DNA of 64,000 nucleotides from Mucilaginibacter sp. 14171R-50. GTDB lineage: Bacteria > Bacteroidota > Bacteroidia > Sphingobacteriales > Sphingobacteriaceae. Positions 1 to 9,257 of this stretch are shown in pieces. The stretch is taken from the NCBI RefSeq assembly GCF_010093045.1, contig NZ_CP048115.1, forward strand, positions 1,922,001 to 1,986,000, written 5' to 3'. Within the stretch, counting starts at the first letter, position 1, and each line of letters starts with the position of its first letter. The notes beneath the pieces are model-generated. The model saw nothing but the letters and a program-made list of their open reading frames with translations, was not told the DNA's origin and did not search any database. The position numbers were made by a program, and so were the translations under genes.

Positions 1-1
1 T

Positions 2-1147
2 GTAGAAATTGGTTATATATGCGATGTAGATAGCATTGCCATGGCTAAATGCATCGCCGATATCGAAAAAATAACCGGCAAAAAACCTACCGGGATTACC
101 GACGTGCGTAAACTGCTTGAGAAAAAAGACCTTGACGCCCTGGTAATAGCCGCGCCCGACCACTGGCACGCGCCTGCTACCATACTGGCTTGCCAGGCGG
201 GTAAACACGTATATGTAGAAAAGCCCTGCAGCCATAACCCGCACGAAGGCGAGCTTGCCATAGCCGCGGCCACCAAATATAACCGGCTGGTACAAATGGG
301 CAGTCAGCGCCGCTCGTTTGATAATGTACAGAAAATGGTTGCCGAGCTGCATGCCGGCATTATTGGCCGGGCTTATTTTGCAAGGGGATGGTATGTTAAT
401 AACCGCAAAAGCATAGGGGTAGGTAAAGTAGTGCCCGTGCCGTCGAACTTAAACTACGAACTATGGCAGGGGTATGCCCCGCGCAGGCCTTATAAAGATA
501 ACCTGATCCATTATAACTGGCACTGGCACTGGAACTGGGGCACCGGCGAGGCGCTGAACAACGGCACGCACGAAATTGATGTAATGCGCTGGGGGCTTGG
601 GGTTGATTTCCCAAACCGGGTAACATCATCCGGCGGGCGCTTTGCTTTTAAGGATGATTGGGAAACCCCCGACACGCAAACCATATTGGTAAACTTTCCG
701 AATAACACCGCGCTATCATGGGAGGGGCGCAGCTGCAACGGCTTTAATTCTGAAGGAGTGGGCCGTGGTGTTGTATTTTATGGCGATCACGGTACTATTT
801 ATTATGGGGGCGGTAATGGCTACCAGGTTTATGATTATGATAACAAACTGGTAAAAGAAATAAAGGATGAAACCCCGGTAGATGCTGCTAACAAAGTAAG
901 CCCTACTGAAATGCTTGACCGCGTGCACCTGCAAAATTTTGTGAACGCCATACGCGGCACCGAAAAGCTGAACCAAACCATTATAAACGGTCATAAATCA
1001 ACCGTGATACCGCAGTTGGGTAATATCGCCCAGCGCGTAGGCCGTGTGCTGAATCTGGATACCACTAATGGCCATATCCTGCACGATGCCGAAGCGGCCA
1101 AACTTTGGGGCCGCGAATACGAACCCGGATGGACTTTAAAAGTTTAA
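2..1147 (+). CDS. Gfo/Idh/MocA family oxidoreductase (5' truncated by window edge)
   Basis: The reading frame is open from the first bases of the window, so the in-frame ATG at 41 is internal and the Rossmann GxGxxG start lies upstream of the window. 381 residues are visible. Seen: the end of a nucleotide-binding fold (CDVDS), the family hallmark EKP in YVEKPCSHNP (catalytic Lys), and an aromatic-rich HYNWHWHWNWGTGE stretch followed by GTHEIDVMRWGLG, typical of the substrate-binding half. Members are NAD(P)-dependent sugar or polyol dehydrogenases; many in Bacteroidota are secreted and oxidise glycosides at C3. The next gene, 19 nt downstream on the same strand, is a DUF1080 protein, and that pairing supports a role in 3-keto-glycoside metabolism (inference). 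A Tat or Sec signal cannot be assessed because the N-terminus is missing. Confidence 0.9.
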   Translation, partial: VEIGYICDVDSIAMAKCIADIEKITGKKPTGITDVRKLLEKKDLDALVIAAPDHWHAPATILACQAGKHVYVEKPCSHNPHEGELAIAAATKYNRLVQMGSQRRSFDNVQKMVAELHAGIIGRAYFARGWYVNNRKSIGVGKVVPVPSNLNYELWQGYAPRRPYKDNLIHYNWHWHWNWGTGEALNNGTHEIDVMRWGLGVDFPNRVTSSGGRFAFKDDWETPDTQTILVNFPNNTALSWEGRSCNGFNSEGVGRGVVFYGDHGTIYYGGGNGYQVYDYDNKLVKEIKDETPVDAANKVSPTEMLDRVHLQNFVNAIRGTEKLNQTIINGHKSTVIPQLGNIAQRVGRVLNLDTTNGHILHDAEAAKLWGREYEPGWTLKV

Positions 1148-1166
1148 CATCAGCCTGAAATATATT

Positions 1167-2543
1167 ATGAAGAACTTAACAACCTACCTGCTTGCTATAG
1201 CCATGGCCGCCGGTGTCCAAACTACATCGGCGCAAAGCAAAGCCGGCTACACCAATTTATTTAACGGTAAAAATCTTAACGGCTGGAAAATACTGGCCGG
1301 CAAAGCAGAATATAAAGCAGAGAATGGCGGCATAACCGGCACTGCCGTATTAAACAGTGGTAATACTTTTTTAGTTACCGAAAAGGAGTATGGCGATTTT
1401 ATTTTAGAACTTGATGCTAAAACAGAAAGCAACCTGACCAACTCGGGCATACAATTGCGCAGTCATTTTGATCCGGCAGGGCATAATGGGAAAGGGCTGG
1501 TTTATGGTCGCCAATGCGAAATTGACCCCAGCGACCGCAAATGGAGCGGCGGGATATACGACGAGGGCCGCCGCGATTGGCTTTACCCAATGGAGCTAAA
1601 CGCCAAAGCCCAAAACGCCTGGAAGAACGGACAATTTAACCACATTAAAATTGAGTGCATTGGCAACACTACAAAGACATGGATAAATGGTATAGCAGCA
1701 GCTTACGTTATTGATACCATAGATACCAAAGGTTTCATCGGATTGCAGGTACACGCCATTAACGATGCCGGGCAGGCAGGGAAGAAGATATTCTTTAAAA
1801 ACCTCCGTATAAAAACTACTAACCTGCAGCCGCAGCCCTTTGCGAAGGATGTTTACGTGGTTAATCTGCAACATAACACCTTGTCGGCTTACGAAAAACA
1901 GGATGGCTGGAAGCTTTTATTTGACGGAAAAACCAGCGCGGGATGGCATAGCGCTACCGCGGCTACCTTCCCGGCAAAAGGGTGGAAGGTTGAGGACGGG
2001 ATGATATCTGTTATCGGCGCTAACGGCGGCGAGGCTACCAACGGCGGAGATATCATTACCGATAAAATGTACAGCGCCTTTGATATGTCGTTCGAGTTCC
2101 GGATGAGCCGGGGGGCTAACAGCGGGGTTAAATACTTTGTTACGCTTGATGAAAAAACACAAGGCTCGGCCATTGGGCTGGAGTACCAGGTGCTGGATGA
2201 TGCCGTGCACCCCGATGCCAAACTGGGCCGGGATGGTAACCGCACCCTGGCATCGTTGTATGATCTGATCCCTGCAAAAAAACAACCCCGCTTTGTACAC
2301 CCCATCGGCTCATGGAATACCGGGCGTATTGTGGTTTTGCCAAATAACCATGTAGTGCATTATCTGAATGGTATTAAGGTGCTGGAATACGACCGTGGGT
2401 CCAAAGCCTACCGCGACTTGGTAGCCATAAGCAAATACAAGGTTTGGAAAGATTTTGGCGAAGCTAAGGAAGGGCACATCCTGTTACAGGACCACGGCTT
2501 TGACGTGGATTACAGGAACGTGAAGATTAAAGAGTTAAAATAA
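1167..2543 (+). CDS. Secreted protein with two DUF1080 (3-keto-disaccharide hydrolase type) domains
   Basis: 458 residues with a Sec signal peptide (MKNLTTYLLAIAMAAGVQTTSAQ). Two concanavalin-like DUF1080 domains follow: residues about 25-220, opening with YTNLFNGKNLNGWKI, and about 245-458, opening with WKLLFDGKTSAGWHS. Both carry the [LF]F(D/N)GK..GW hallmark. DUF1080 enzymes hydrolyse 3-keto-glycosides made by Gfo/Idh-type dehydrogenases, and one such gene lies immediately upstream, so the two probably form an operon acting in the periplasm. Most family members have one domain; the duplication is unusual, and one half may act only in binding. Whether both halves keep catalytic residues cannot be judged by eye. 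Confidence 0.87.
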   Translation: MKNLTTYLLAIAMAAGVQTTSAQSKAGYTNLFNGKNLNGWKILAGKAEYKAENGGITGTAVLNSGNTFLVTEKEYGDFILELDAKTESNLTNSGIQLRSHFDPAGHNGKGLVYGRQCEIDPSDRKWSGGIYDEGRRDWLYPMELNAKAQNAWKNGQFNHIKIECIGNTTKTWINGIAAAYVIDTIDTKGFIGLQVHAINDAGQAGKKIFFKNLRIKTTNLQPQPFAKDVYVVNLQHNTLSAYEKQDGWKLLFDGKTSAGWHSATAATFPAKGWKVEDGMISVIGANGGEATNGGDIITDKMYSAFDMSFEFRMSRGANSGVKYFVTLDEKTQGSAIGLEYQVLDDAVHPDAKLGRDGNRTLASLYDLIPAKKQPRFVHPIGSWNTGRIVVLPNNHVVHYLNGIKVLEYDRGSKAYRDLVAISKYKVWKDFGEAKEGHILLQDHGFDVDYRNVKIKELK

Positions 2544-2917
2544 CCCTTTGTCTTTGTCATGGTGCATCTGATCGCCGGCATATAACCGACATGCATAGTT
2601 CGGTATTAGTTCCTTCGCTATCGCTCAGGATGACAGATCATGTAAGATGTCATCCTGAGCCTGTCGAACCGAGCGGACTATGTCCGCCGCACACCCTGCG
2701 ACAGGCTCAGGCTGCACTCCCGCTCTCTCATACACCTAAACAGCTCATTTTAAAAAGTTTATAACCGAACACCGTACCGTCCGTTTACGAACGGTTGACG
2801 AGTTGCTTTTCATTATAAATCATTTATAATCAACAAGTTGTGGTTTTGGCACGTATGTTATATTGTTCCTTATAGCAAGCTTGCTTGCTAACTAACAATA
2901 AACTAAACTGTAGGGCA
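2544..2917. other. Gene-free spacer with a nested palindrome
   Basis: A 374-nt gap between the DUF1080 gene and the first permease. The left half holds the palindrome annotated separately. The right half (about 2740-2917) is AT-rich and contains no convincing ORF; it presumably carries the permease promoter, but no perfect TAnnTTTG box was found. A TTG at 2885 lies in frame with the permease and was not taken as its start. Confidence 0.6.
2624..2712. repeat. Nested palindromic intergenic repeat (TGTCATCCTGAG family)
   Basis: CTCAGGATGACA (2624-2635) faces its exact complement TGTCATCCTGAG (2648-2659). A second nested pair follows: GAGCCTGTCG (2657-2666) against CGACAGGCTC (2699-2708). Diverged pieces of the same word (TGTCA..CTGAGC.TGTCGAA) recur at about 26340-26405 and 52690-52712, so this is a dispersed family. 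No coding potential. Function unknown; it could form an RNA hairpin at the 3' end of the upstream transcript. Confidence 0.75.
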
Positions 2918-5320
2918 ATGTTTAAAAATTATCTAAAAATTTCGTGGCGCAACCTGTTAAAAAACAAGGCGCATACGTTTATTAATGTTACCGGGCTATC
3001 GGTTGGTATGGCGGTAGCTATGCTGATAGGCCTTTGGATATGGGACGAGGTATCTTATGATAAGTATTTTAAAAACCGCGATAGAATAGTGCAGGTTTGG
3101 CAGCACCAAACCTTTAACGGCATCGTAGGCAGCCAAACCTCTATACCCATCCCTTTAGGAACGCTGCTGCGTACAGATTATACCGGCAAGGGTAAAGACT
3201 TTAAGTATATGGTGCTTTCCAGTTGGACATTTGAACATATACTTGCCGTTGGCGATAAAAAGATTACGCAAACGGGCAACTTTATGCAGGCCGAAGCGCC
3301 GGATATGCTGTCACTTAAAATGCTGAAGGGGACACGCGGGGGGTTAAAAGATCCGTCGTCCATCCTGTTATCGGCTAAGGTGGCCAAAACCCTATTTGGT
3401 GATGCCGACCCGATGAACAAGACCATTAAGATAGATAACCAGCAATTGCTTAAGGTTACCGGCATTTACGAAGACCTGCCGCACAACACTACGTTTAATG
3501 ATCTGAATGTAATTATCCCCTGGGATTTTTATATGACCACACAGCCCTGGCTAAAGAACGCTGCAACCCGGTGGGGCAACAACTCTTTTCAGTTGTTTGC
3601 ACAGTTAAACGATAACGTTGACATACAAAAGGTTGATGAACGGATAAAGCCTCTGAAGCAAAAAAACATTGCGGCGCAGGGCGACTCGGTAGGCGCGGCG
3701 GCCAAGCCTGCGATATTTTTACATCCGATGAATAAATGGCACCTGTACTCGGAGTTTAAGGATGGCATTAACACCGGCGGGGCGATACAATTTGTATGGT
3801 TGTTTGGCATTATCGGCATGTTTGTGCTATTGCTTGCCTGTATCAATTTTATGAACCTGAGCACCGCCCGGTCAGAGAAACGTGCAAAAGAAGTAGGTAT
3901 CCGTAAAACGGTGGGCTCGCTGCGCAGCCAGCTGATAGGCCAGTTCTTTAGCGAATCGTTAATGGTAACGGGCTTTGCATTTTTATTTTCTATAGTGCTG
4001 GTGCTGTTGATATTGCCATGGTTTAACCAGGTAGCTTCTAAAACCGTTCAGGTGTTATGGAATAACCCCGTATTCTGGATAATGGGATTGGGCTTTGCCT
4101 TGTTCACCGGGCTTATAGCAGGGAGTTACCCCGCGTTCTACCTGTCGTCTTTCCAGCCGGTTAAGGTTTTGAAAGGTACCTTTAAAGCGGGCAGGTACGC
4201 CGCGTTGCCGCGTAAGGTATTGGTAGTACTTCAATTTTTTGTATCGGCAACCCTTATCATAGGGACCATTATCGTTTTCAGGCAGGTGCAGTTCACCAAA
4301 AACAGGCCGGTAGGGTATGATCGTACAGGGCTGGTGCAGGTAAGCATGAAATCAGACGATATACACAATAGTTTTGCTGCGGTACGTAACGACTTGCTGC
4401 AAAGCGGCACTGTCGTAGAAATTGCCGAATCAAACAGCCCGTTAACCGGGGTTTATTCAAACAACAGCGGTTTAAACTGGCGCGGTAAGTCGCCCGACCT
4501 GCAGGACGACTTTGCAACCATGCGTGTAACGCACGAATTTGGCAAGGTAGCCAACTGGAAACTTATTGAAGGCCGTGATTTTTCGAGGGAATTTGGCAGC
4601 GATACATCAGCAATGATACTGAACGAGTCGGCAGCAAAATTTATGAATTTTAAGCATGCGGTTGGCGAAATTATCGACTGGGGTAAGAAATATAAAGTTG
4701 TAGGCGTAATAAAAGATATGGTGATGTCATCGCCGTATGAGCCTGTAAAACCAACTATCTTAATATTGTCTAACGGGTCCGAAGGCACTATAGATATACG
4801 ATTGAACCCCAAAAAAAGCACACACGAAGCATTGGCTAAAATTGAAGCCGTGTTTAAACAATACGATCCCGGGAGCCCCTTTGAGTATAAGTTTACAGAC
4901 GATGAGTACGCTCAAAAATTTGCTAATGAGGAACGGGTGGGTAAGCTGGCCGGTTTCTTTACCCTATTAGCCATATTTATAAGCTGTATGGGCTTGTTTG
5001 GCATGGCATCGTTCATGGCCGAGCAGCGCACTAAAGAGATAGGCGTACGAAAAGTGCTTGGCGCGTCGGTGTTTAGCCTGTGGCGCCTTATGTCAACCGA
5101 TTTTGTTATCCTGGTAAGTATATCGCTTTTAATAGCCATACCAATGGCTTACTACCTGATGCACGGCTGGTTGCAGGATTATAAGTATCGCACCGAACTT
5201 TCGTGGTGGGTATTCGGGCTTACGGCTTTGGGCGCTATTGGCATCACCATATTAACGGTAAGCTATCAAAGCATCAAAGCCGCGTTAACCAACCCGGTTA
5301 AAAGTTTAAAAACAGAGTAA
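2918..5320 (+). CDS. ABC transporter permease, MacB/FtsX type (two FtsX domains)
   Basis: 800 residues from the ATG at 2918. This start was chosen because MFKNYLKISWRNLLKNKAHT is the family's normal N-terminus; an in-frame TTG 33 nt upstream adds an atypical leader. Layout: N-terminal membrane helix (about 20-40), a large MacB-type periplasmic domain, a first FtsX block of about four helices (about 285-450, with STARSEKRAKEVGIRKTVGS), a second periplasmic domain, and a second FtsX block at the C-terminus (about 680-790, with RTKEIGVRKVLGAS). Such permeases work with a LolD/MacB-type ATPase in envelope export or mechanotransmission. No ATPase is encoded here. A paralogue follows 104 nt downstream. 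Confidence 0.92.
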   Translation: MFKNYLKISWRNLLKNKAHTFINVTGLSVGMAVAMLIGLWIWDEVSYDKYFKNRDRIVQVWQHQTFNGIVGSQTSIPIPLGTLLRTDYTGKGKDFKYMVLSSWTFEHILAVGDKKITQTGNFMQAEAPDMLSLKMLKGTRGGLKDPSSILLSAKVAKTLFGDADPMNKTIKIDNQQLLKVTGIYEDLPHNTTFNDLNVIIPWDFYMTTQPWLKNAATRWGNNSFQLFAQLNDNVDIQKVDERIKPLKQKNIAAQGDSVGAAAKPAIFLHPMNKWHLYSEFKDGINTGGAIQFVWLFGIIGMFVLLLACINFMNLSTARSEKRAKEVGIRKTVGSLRSQLIGQFFSESLMVTGFAFLFSIVLVLLILPWFNQVASKTVQVLWNNPVFWIMGLGFALFTGLIAGSYPAFYLSSFQPVKVLKGTFKAGRYAALPRKVLVVLQFFVSATLIIGTIIVFRQVQFTKNRPVGYDRTGLVQVSMKSDDIHNSFAAVRNDLLQSGTVVEIAESNSPLTGVYSNNSGLNWRGKSPDLQDDFATMRVTHEFGKVANWKLIEGRDFSREFGSDTSAMILNESAAKFMNFKHAVGEIIDWGKKYKVVGVIKDMVMSSPYEPVKPTILILSNGSEGTIDIRLNPKKSTHEALAKIEAVFKQYDPGSPFEYKFTDDEYAQKFANEERVGKLAGFFTLLAIFISCMGLFGMASFMAEQRTKEIGVRKVLGASVFSLWRLMSTDFVILVSISLLIAIPMAYYLMHGWLQDYKYRTELSWWVFGLTALGAIGITILTVSYQSIKAALTNPVKSLKTE

Positions 5321-5424
5321 TTCGATTTCGGATTTCGGATGTTCGATTTCGGATTTAATTTCAGCTTTAGAATTCCGGATTTAGAGTTTAGGATTTAGCG
5401 TTTAGGATTTAGAATTTCTACATC
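5321..5424. repeat. Short-word repeat spacer (GATTTCGGATT / GGATTTAG)
   Basis: The gap between the two permease genes consists almost entirely of iterated words: GATTTCGGATT occurs twice and variants of GGATTTAG or TTTAGGATTTAG several times. A similar word occurs before the M56 protease gene (about 21410-21440). No ORF and no terminator-like hairpin, so read-through from the first permease into the second is plausible. Confidence 0.7.
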
Positions 5425-7896
5425 ATGATTAATAATTATCTAAAAATGGCCTGGCGTGTACTATCCCGTCAAAAGCTATTCTCGTTGATCAACATACTGG
5501 GCCTGGTTATTGGTATGGTGGCGTGTATGCTTATTGTACAATACATCAGCTTTGAGTTAAGTTACGATGAGTTTCAAGCTAATGCCGATCGGATATACCG
5601 GGTAAAGCACCAGAACTACAGCCAGGGGAATTTAATTGAAAACCTGCCAAAAACCTACTCGGCAGTTGGCCCGGCCTTAAAAGCAGAGCTGCCCGGCGTT
5701 GAAGAGCAAACCCGTATCTCTAAACTCGAAGGGCAGGTAAGCACACAATTGGGCACCAATGTAGTTGCGTTTAACGAGCGCCGTTTGTACCTGGTGGAAC
5801 CATCGTTCCTCAAAGTGTTTTCGTTCCCTTTAGTGCAGGGGACTGTTAACGCGCTAAGCAACCCAAACACCGTGGTGGTAACCGAAAGTACGGCGAAAAA
5901 ATATTTTGGTAACGCCGATGCCATTGGTAAAACCATCAGGATACAGCAGCAAATCTCGGGAACGAATATCACGGCTACAATAACCGGGGTTTGTAAAGAT
6001 GTGCCCGCCAACTCGCACCTGCAGTTTGATTTCCTGGTATCGCAAGATCCGCACGCGGGCGATTGGCTTTACGCCGATTCATACACCTATCTTTTATTGT
6101 CGCCAAAGACAAATTACAAACGTTTTGAGGCCATGCTGCCTGCCTTTATCAAAAATCATGTAGCGGGTAAGGATAAACTGAACAACACCAGCTTTACCCT
6201 GGGGAAAACCAACATCAGCAACATAGCGCTAAGCTTGCAGCCCCTGCGCGATATTCACCTGTACTCGAACCTTACCGACGAGATAAGCGCCGGCGGCAAT
6301 GGCAATATGGTTTGGTATATGGGTATTATAGCAGCATTGATTTTGGTCATCGCTTATATCAATTACATCAACCTTGCTACCGCTAAGGTAATAGAACGTG
6401 CCCGCGAAGTGGGCATACGCAAGGTATTGGGTTCGCAGCGCGTTCAGCTTATCATTCAGTTTTTGTTTGAGTCGGCATTACTGAATGTCATCAGTTTAAT
6501 CGTGGCGGTATTTGCTGTAATTTTATTAATGCCCTGGTTTAGCGCTTTATGCGGTGTGCAAATACAATTTACGCTGTGTAAAAACCCCGCCTTTTTACCA
6601 GGCTTTGCAGGCTGCTTATTAGCAGGGATTGTGCTTTCGGCATTTTACCCAGCGCTGGTACTTTCTGATTATAAACCTGTACAGATACTCAAAGGTAAAT
6701 TTCAAACCAGCGCGCAAAGTATATCGCTGCGCAAATCGTTAGTGGTTTTTCAGTTTGTGGCCACCATAGCTTTTATGATAGGCACCCTTGTGGTTTACCG
6801 GCAGGTTAATTACATGAAAAGCGCCAACAAGGGGATGGACATGATCCAAACCCTTGTTATAAGGGCGCCGCAAATTGTGAGGGATAACGATGCCGAGGCT
6901 ATGAGTTTTATGCATAAGGACAGCGTTTTCCAGACGGAGATAATGCGTAATCCGCGCGTGCAAAACGTTACCTCATCATCGGCAATACCCGGCGAAGTTA
7001 TTAACTACATCATGGCTTACAGCCGCCCTGAGGTAGCAGCGGGCGAAAAAAGGATAAGGCTGCCAACCCTTGAAATAGGCGGCGGTTTTTTAAACCAGTT
7101 TAAGGTAAAAGTAATAGCCGGCAGTAATTTTGATTCGGCTGTGCAAACCAACGGGTCGTTAATGATGCTGAACGAAGCGGCGGTGCTGTCATTAGGGTAT
7201 AAAAGCCCGCAGGATGCAGTGGGTAAAATCATCCAGACCAAAAATGGCCGCGGCAGGGTGTTTGATAATACCATTGTAGGGGTGATAAAAAACTTCCATC
7301 AAACATCGCTTAAAGAAGGGTTTACACCTACGGTTTTCAGGCTGATAGACCCATCCAGCGTAACCCACTACGAGTTGAAGGTAAACACGACCGACATGCC
7401 TGCCACCATCGCTCAGATCAATAAAACTTATAAGGCCGTTTTCACCGATGCTGCTTTCGACTACTTTTTTCTGGATGAGTTTTTTGACCAGCAATATAAA
7501 ACCGAGCAGCACTTTGGCCAGGTATTCAGTTTGTTTTCGGGGCTGGCTATATTGGTTGCCTGCCTGGGTTTGTTCGGGCTAACGCTTATTACCATTGGCC
7601 AGCGGGTTAAAGAGATAGGCATCCGTAAACTGTTGGGTGCATCCATACCCAATATTTTACTGCTCATATCAAAAGATTTTGTGAAATTACTGGCTATTGC
7701 CAACGCTATTGCAATACCGCTGGCGTATTGGGGTTGTTATAAATGGCTGCAGAATTATAAGTTCCGTATTGATTTTAGTATCTGGTTCTTTATTGTGCCA
7801 ATGGTATCGGTATTTGTCATCGCGCTGGCAACCATTAGTTTGCAGGCGGTAAAGGCTGCCATAGCCAACCCGGTAAAAAGCTTAAGAGCGGAATAA
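5425..7896 (+). CDS. ABC transporter permease, MacB/FtsX type (paralogue of preceding gene)
   Basis: 823 residues with the same architecture as the preceding permease: N-terminal MINNYLKMAWRVLSRQKLFS, a first helix at about 20-40, a MacB-like periplasmic domain, a first FtsX block containing KVIERAREVGIRKVLGSQ, and a C-terminal FtsX block containing GQRVKEIGIRKLLGAS and ending NPVKSLRAE. The two proteins end almost alike (NPVKSLKTE versus NPVKSLRAE) but are diverged in the periplasmic domains, so the duplication is old. They may form a heterodimer served by an ATPase encoded elsewhere (inference). The small secreted protein downstream starts 13 nt after the stop and may be co-transcribed. Confidence 0.92.
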   Translation: MINNYLKMAWRVLSRQKLFSLINILGLVIGMVACMLIVQYISFELSYDEFQANADRIYRVKHQNYSQGNLIENLPKTYSAVGPALKAELPGVEEQTRISKLEGQVSTQLGTNVVAFNERRLYLVEPSFLKVFSFPLVQGTVNALSNPNTVVVTESTAKKYFGNADAIGKTIRIQQQISGTNITATITGVCKDVPANSHLQFDFLVSQDPHAGDWLYADSYTYLLLSPKTNYKRFEAMLPAFIKNHVAGKDKLNNTSFTLGKTNISNIALSLQPLRDIHLYSNLTDEISAGGNGNMVWYMGIIAALILVIAYINYINLATAKVIERAREVGIRKVLGSQRVQLIIQFLFESALLNVISLIVAVFAVILLMPWFSALCGVQIQFTLCKNPAFLPGFAGCLLAGIVLSAFYPALVLSDYKPVQILKGKFQTSAQSISLRKSLVVFQFVATIAFMIGTLVVYRQVNYMKSANKGMDMIQTLVIRAPQIVRDNDAEAMSFMHKDSVFQTEIMRNPRVQNVTSSSAIPGEVINYIMAYSRPEVAAGEKRIRLPTLEIGGGFLNQFKVKVIAGSNFDSAVQTNGSLMMLNEAAVLSLGYKSPQDAVGKIIQTKNGRGRVFDNTIVGVIKNFHQTSLKEGFTPTVFRLIDPSSVTHYELKVNTTDMPATIAQINKTYKAVFTDAAFDYFFLDEFFDQQYKTEQHFGQVFSLFSGLAILVACLGLFGLTLITIGQRVKEIGIRKLLGASIPNILLLISKDFVKLLAIANAIAIPLAYWGCYKWLQNYKFRIDFSIWFFIVPMVSVFVIALATISLQAVKAAIANPVKSLRAE

Positions 7897-7909
7897 AAGG
7901 ATATTAGTT

Positions 7910-8539
7910 ATGAAAAAGTACAAAGCATTGATTTTTTTAGCCTGCCTGTACAGCATTAACTGCTTTGCCCAGCAGGTTAAGCCGCAAGCCGGCAACTTAA
8001 CCGTTGTTAACCGCCAGGCGAGTTTTGCAAGCGATGGCAGTTTGCACCTAAACGGCGTAGACAACGCGGGCATGGCATGGATCAATAACCTGGAATTTAC
8101 CAATGGTGTAATAGAGTTTGATGTAAAAGGCAACGACCAGATGCAGGGCAGCTTTGTAGGCGTAGCGTACCATGGGTTAAACGATAGTACTTACGAATGT
8201 GTGTATTTCAGGCCCTTCAATTTTTTGGCTGTCGACCCGGTTAGAAAGAGCCATGGGGTGCAGTACATCGCCCCGCCAAAATATGACTGGCCTATACTCC
8301 GCGAAAAATATCCGAACAAATATGAACAGGCGGTTGTGCCCGCACCCGACCCTAATGCGTGGTTTCACGTGCGTATAACGGTTACGCCAGCAAAGGTAGA
8401 TGTGTATGTGAACGGCCAGCAAAAAGCTTCCTTAACGGTCGAGCCCCTGCTTAAAACGGGCGGAACCAAAATTGGTTACTGGGTAGGCAACGGCTCGCCC
8501 GGCGACTGGAAAAATTTAAAGATCACCAACGCCAAATAG
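7910..8539 (+). CDS. Secreted concanavalin/DUF1080-like domain protein
   Basis: 209 residues with a signal peptide (MKKYKALIFLACLYSINCFAQ). The rest resembles a single jelly-roll of the LamG or DUF1080 type: GVIEFDVKGNDQMQGSFVGV, an ECVYFRPFNF segment, and the C-terminal pattern WFHVRITVTPAKVDVYVNGQ ... IGYWVGNGSPGDWKNLKI that closes such sandwiches. It lacks the LFDGK..GW opening of the full DUF1080 protein near the left edge of the window. It is probably carbohydrate-binding or a glycoside-processing enzyme in the periplasm; substrate unknown. It follows the second permease by 13 nt and is closed by a strong terminator. Confidence 0.8.
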   Translation: MKKYKALIFLACLYSINCFAQQVKPQAGNLTVVNRQASFASDGSLHLNGVDNAGMAWINNLEFTNGVIEFDVKGNDQMQGSFVGVAYHGLNDSTYECVYFRPFNFLAVDPVRKSHGVQYIAPPKYDWPILREKYPNKYEQAVVPAPDPNAWFHVRITVTPAKVDVYVNGQQKASLTVEPLLKTGGTKIGYWVGNGSPGDWKNLKITNAK

Positions 8540-8561
8540 CGTACTTAAAACTGCAAGCGCA

Positions 8562-8594
8562 AAAAAGGTTCGATGTTTTGCATCGAACCTTTTT
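8562..8594 (+). terminator. Rho-independent terminator
   Basis: A perfect 14-bp stem, AAAAAGGTTCGATG, with a 5-nt loop TTTTG, ending in a T-run. It closes the permease/lectin-like transcript. The A-run on the left arm means it can also act on the convergent bacilliredoxin transcript. Confidence 0.85.
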
Positions 8595-8645
8595 ATAAAC
8601 ATCAAAGAAACTGATCTCTGATTACAAATCTCTCATCACTAAACC

Positions 8646-9056
8646 TTAGCAATATTGCTCAAATGCGCCGATCAGGTTATCCGCTATCATTTGTGCAGGG
8701 CGGCCTTCAATCTGGTGGCGCTCTATAATGTGCACTAATTTACCATCTTTAAACAAAGCCATTGATGGCGACGATGGAGGGTATGGCAGCATCAGGTTAC
8801 GGGCAGCGTTAACAGCCTCGGTTTCCATGCCTGCAAAAACGGTTACCAGTTTGTCCGGGTGTTTTTCGTTAGCTGCGGCCATACGTGCTGCAGGGCGGGC
8901 ATTGGCTGCTGCGCACCCGCATACCGAGTTTACCATCACAAACACGGTGCCTTCGCTTTTTATAGCTTGCTCAACAGCTTGCGCGTCTTTTAATTCCTCA
9001 AAACCAACTCTGGTCAATTCTTCCCGCATTGGGGCAACTAAATATTCTGGGTACAT
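8646..9056 (-). CDS. BrxA/BrxB family bacilliredoxin
   Basis: 136 residues, the usual length for the YphP/YqiW family. The thioredoxin-like fold carries the redox motif Cys46-Gly-Cys48 in NSVCGCAAANARP, which is diagnostic of bacilliredoxins. In Firmicutes these remove bacillithiol mixed disulfides from proteins; many Bacteroidota also encode the family. The protein ends in Cys (FEQYC), a third thiol that could assist resolution. Cytosolic; no signal peptide. It stands alone on the minus strand, convergent with the preceding operon. Confidence 0.92.
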   Translation of the reverse strand: MYPEYLVAPMREELTRVGFEELKDAQAVEQAIKSEGTVFVMVNSVCGCAAANARPAARMAAANEKHPDKLVTVFAGMETEAVNAARNLMLPYPPSSPSMALFKDGKLVHIIERHQIEGRPAQMIADNLIGAFEQYC

Positions 9057-9257
9057 AATTTTACTTCGCTTATATTCAGCACAAAAATACTTAATTCAAA
9101 ATAAAAACAACCCATTATCAGAATAATCCGCAATAATTGACGTTTCGGTTATAATAACGGTTACAGGCATTTTAAGAATTATTTTTTATCTTGCATTTTT
9201 AATATTGTTAACCCTAATTAACACTATTGTAATGAACTTAAAATCAATGTTTTAGGT

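Noticed and set aside
2885..2917. TTG start for the first permease
   Set aside because: Adds an atypical leader; the ATG at 2918 gives the standard FKNYLKISWRNL start.
8728..9126. 132-codon plus-strand ORF
   Set aside because: Fully antisense to the bacilliredoxin gene, whose CGC motif and length are clear.
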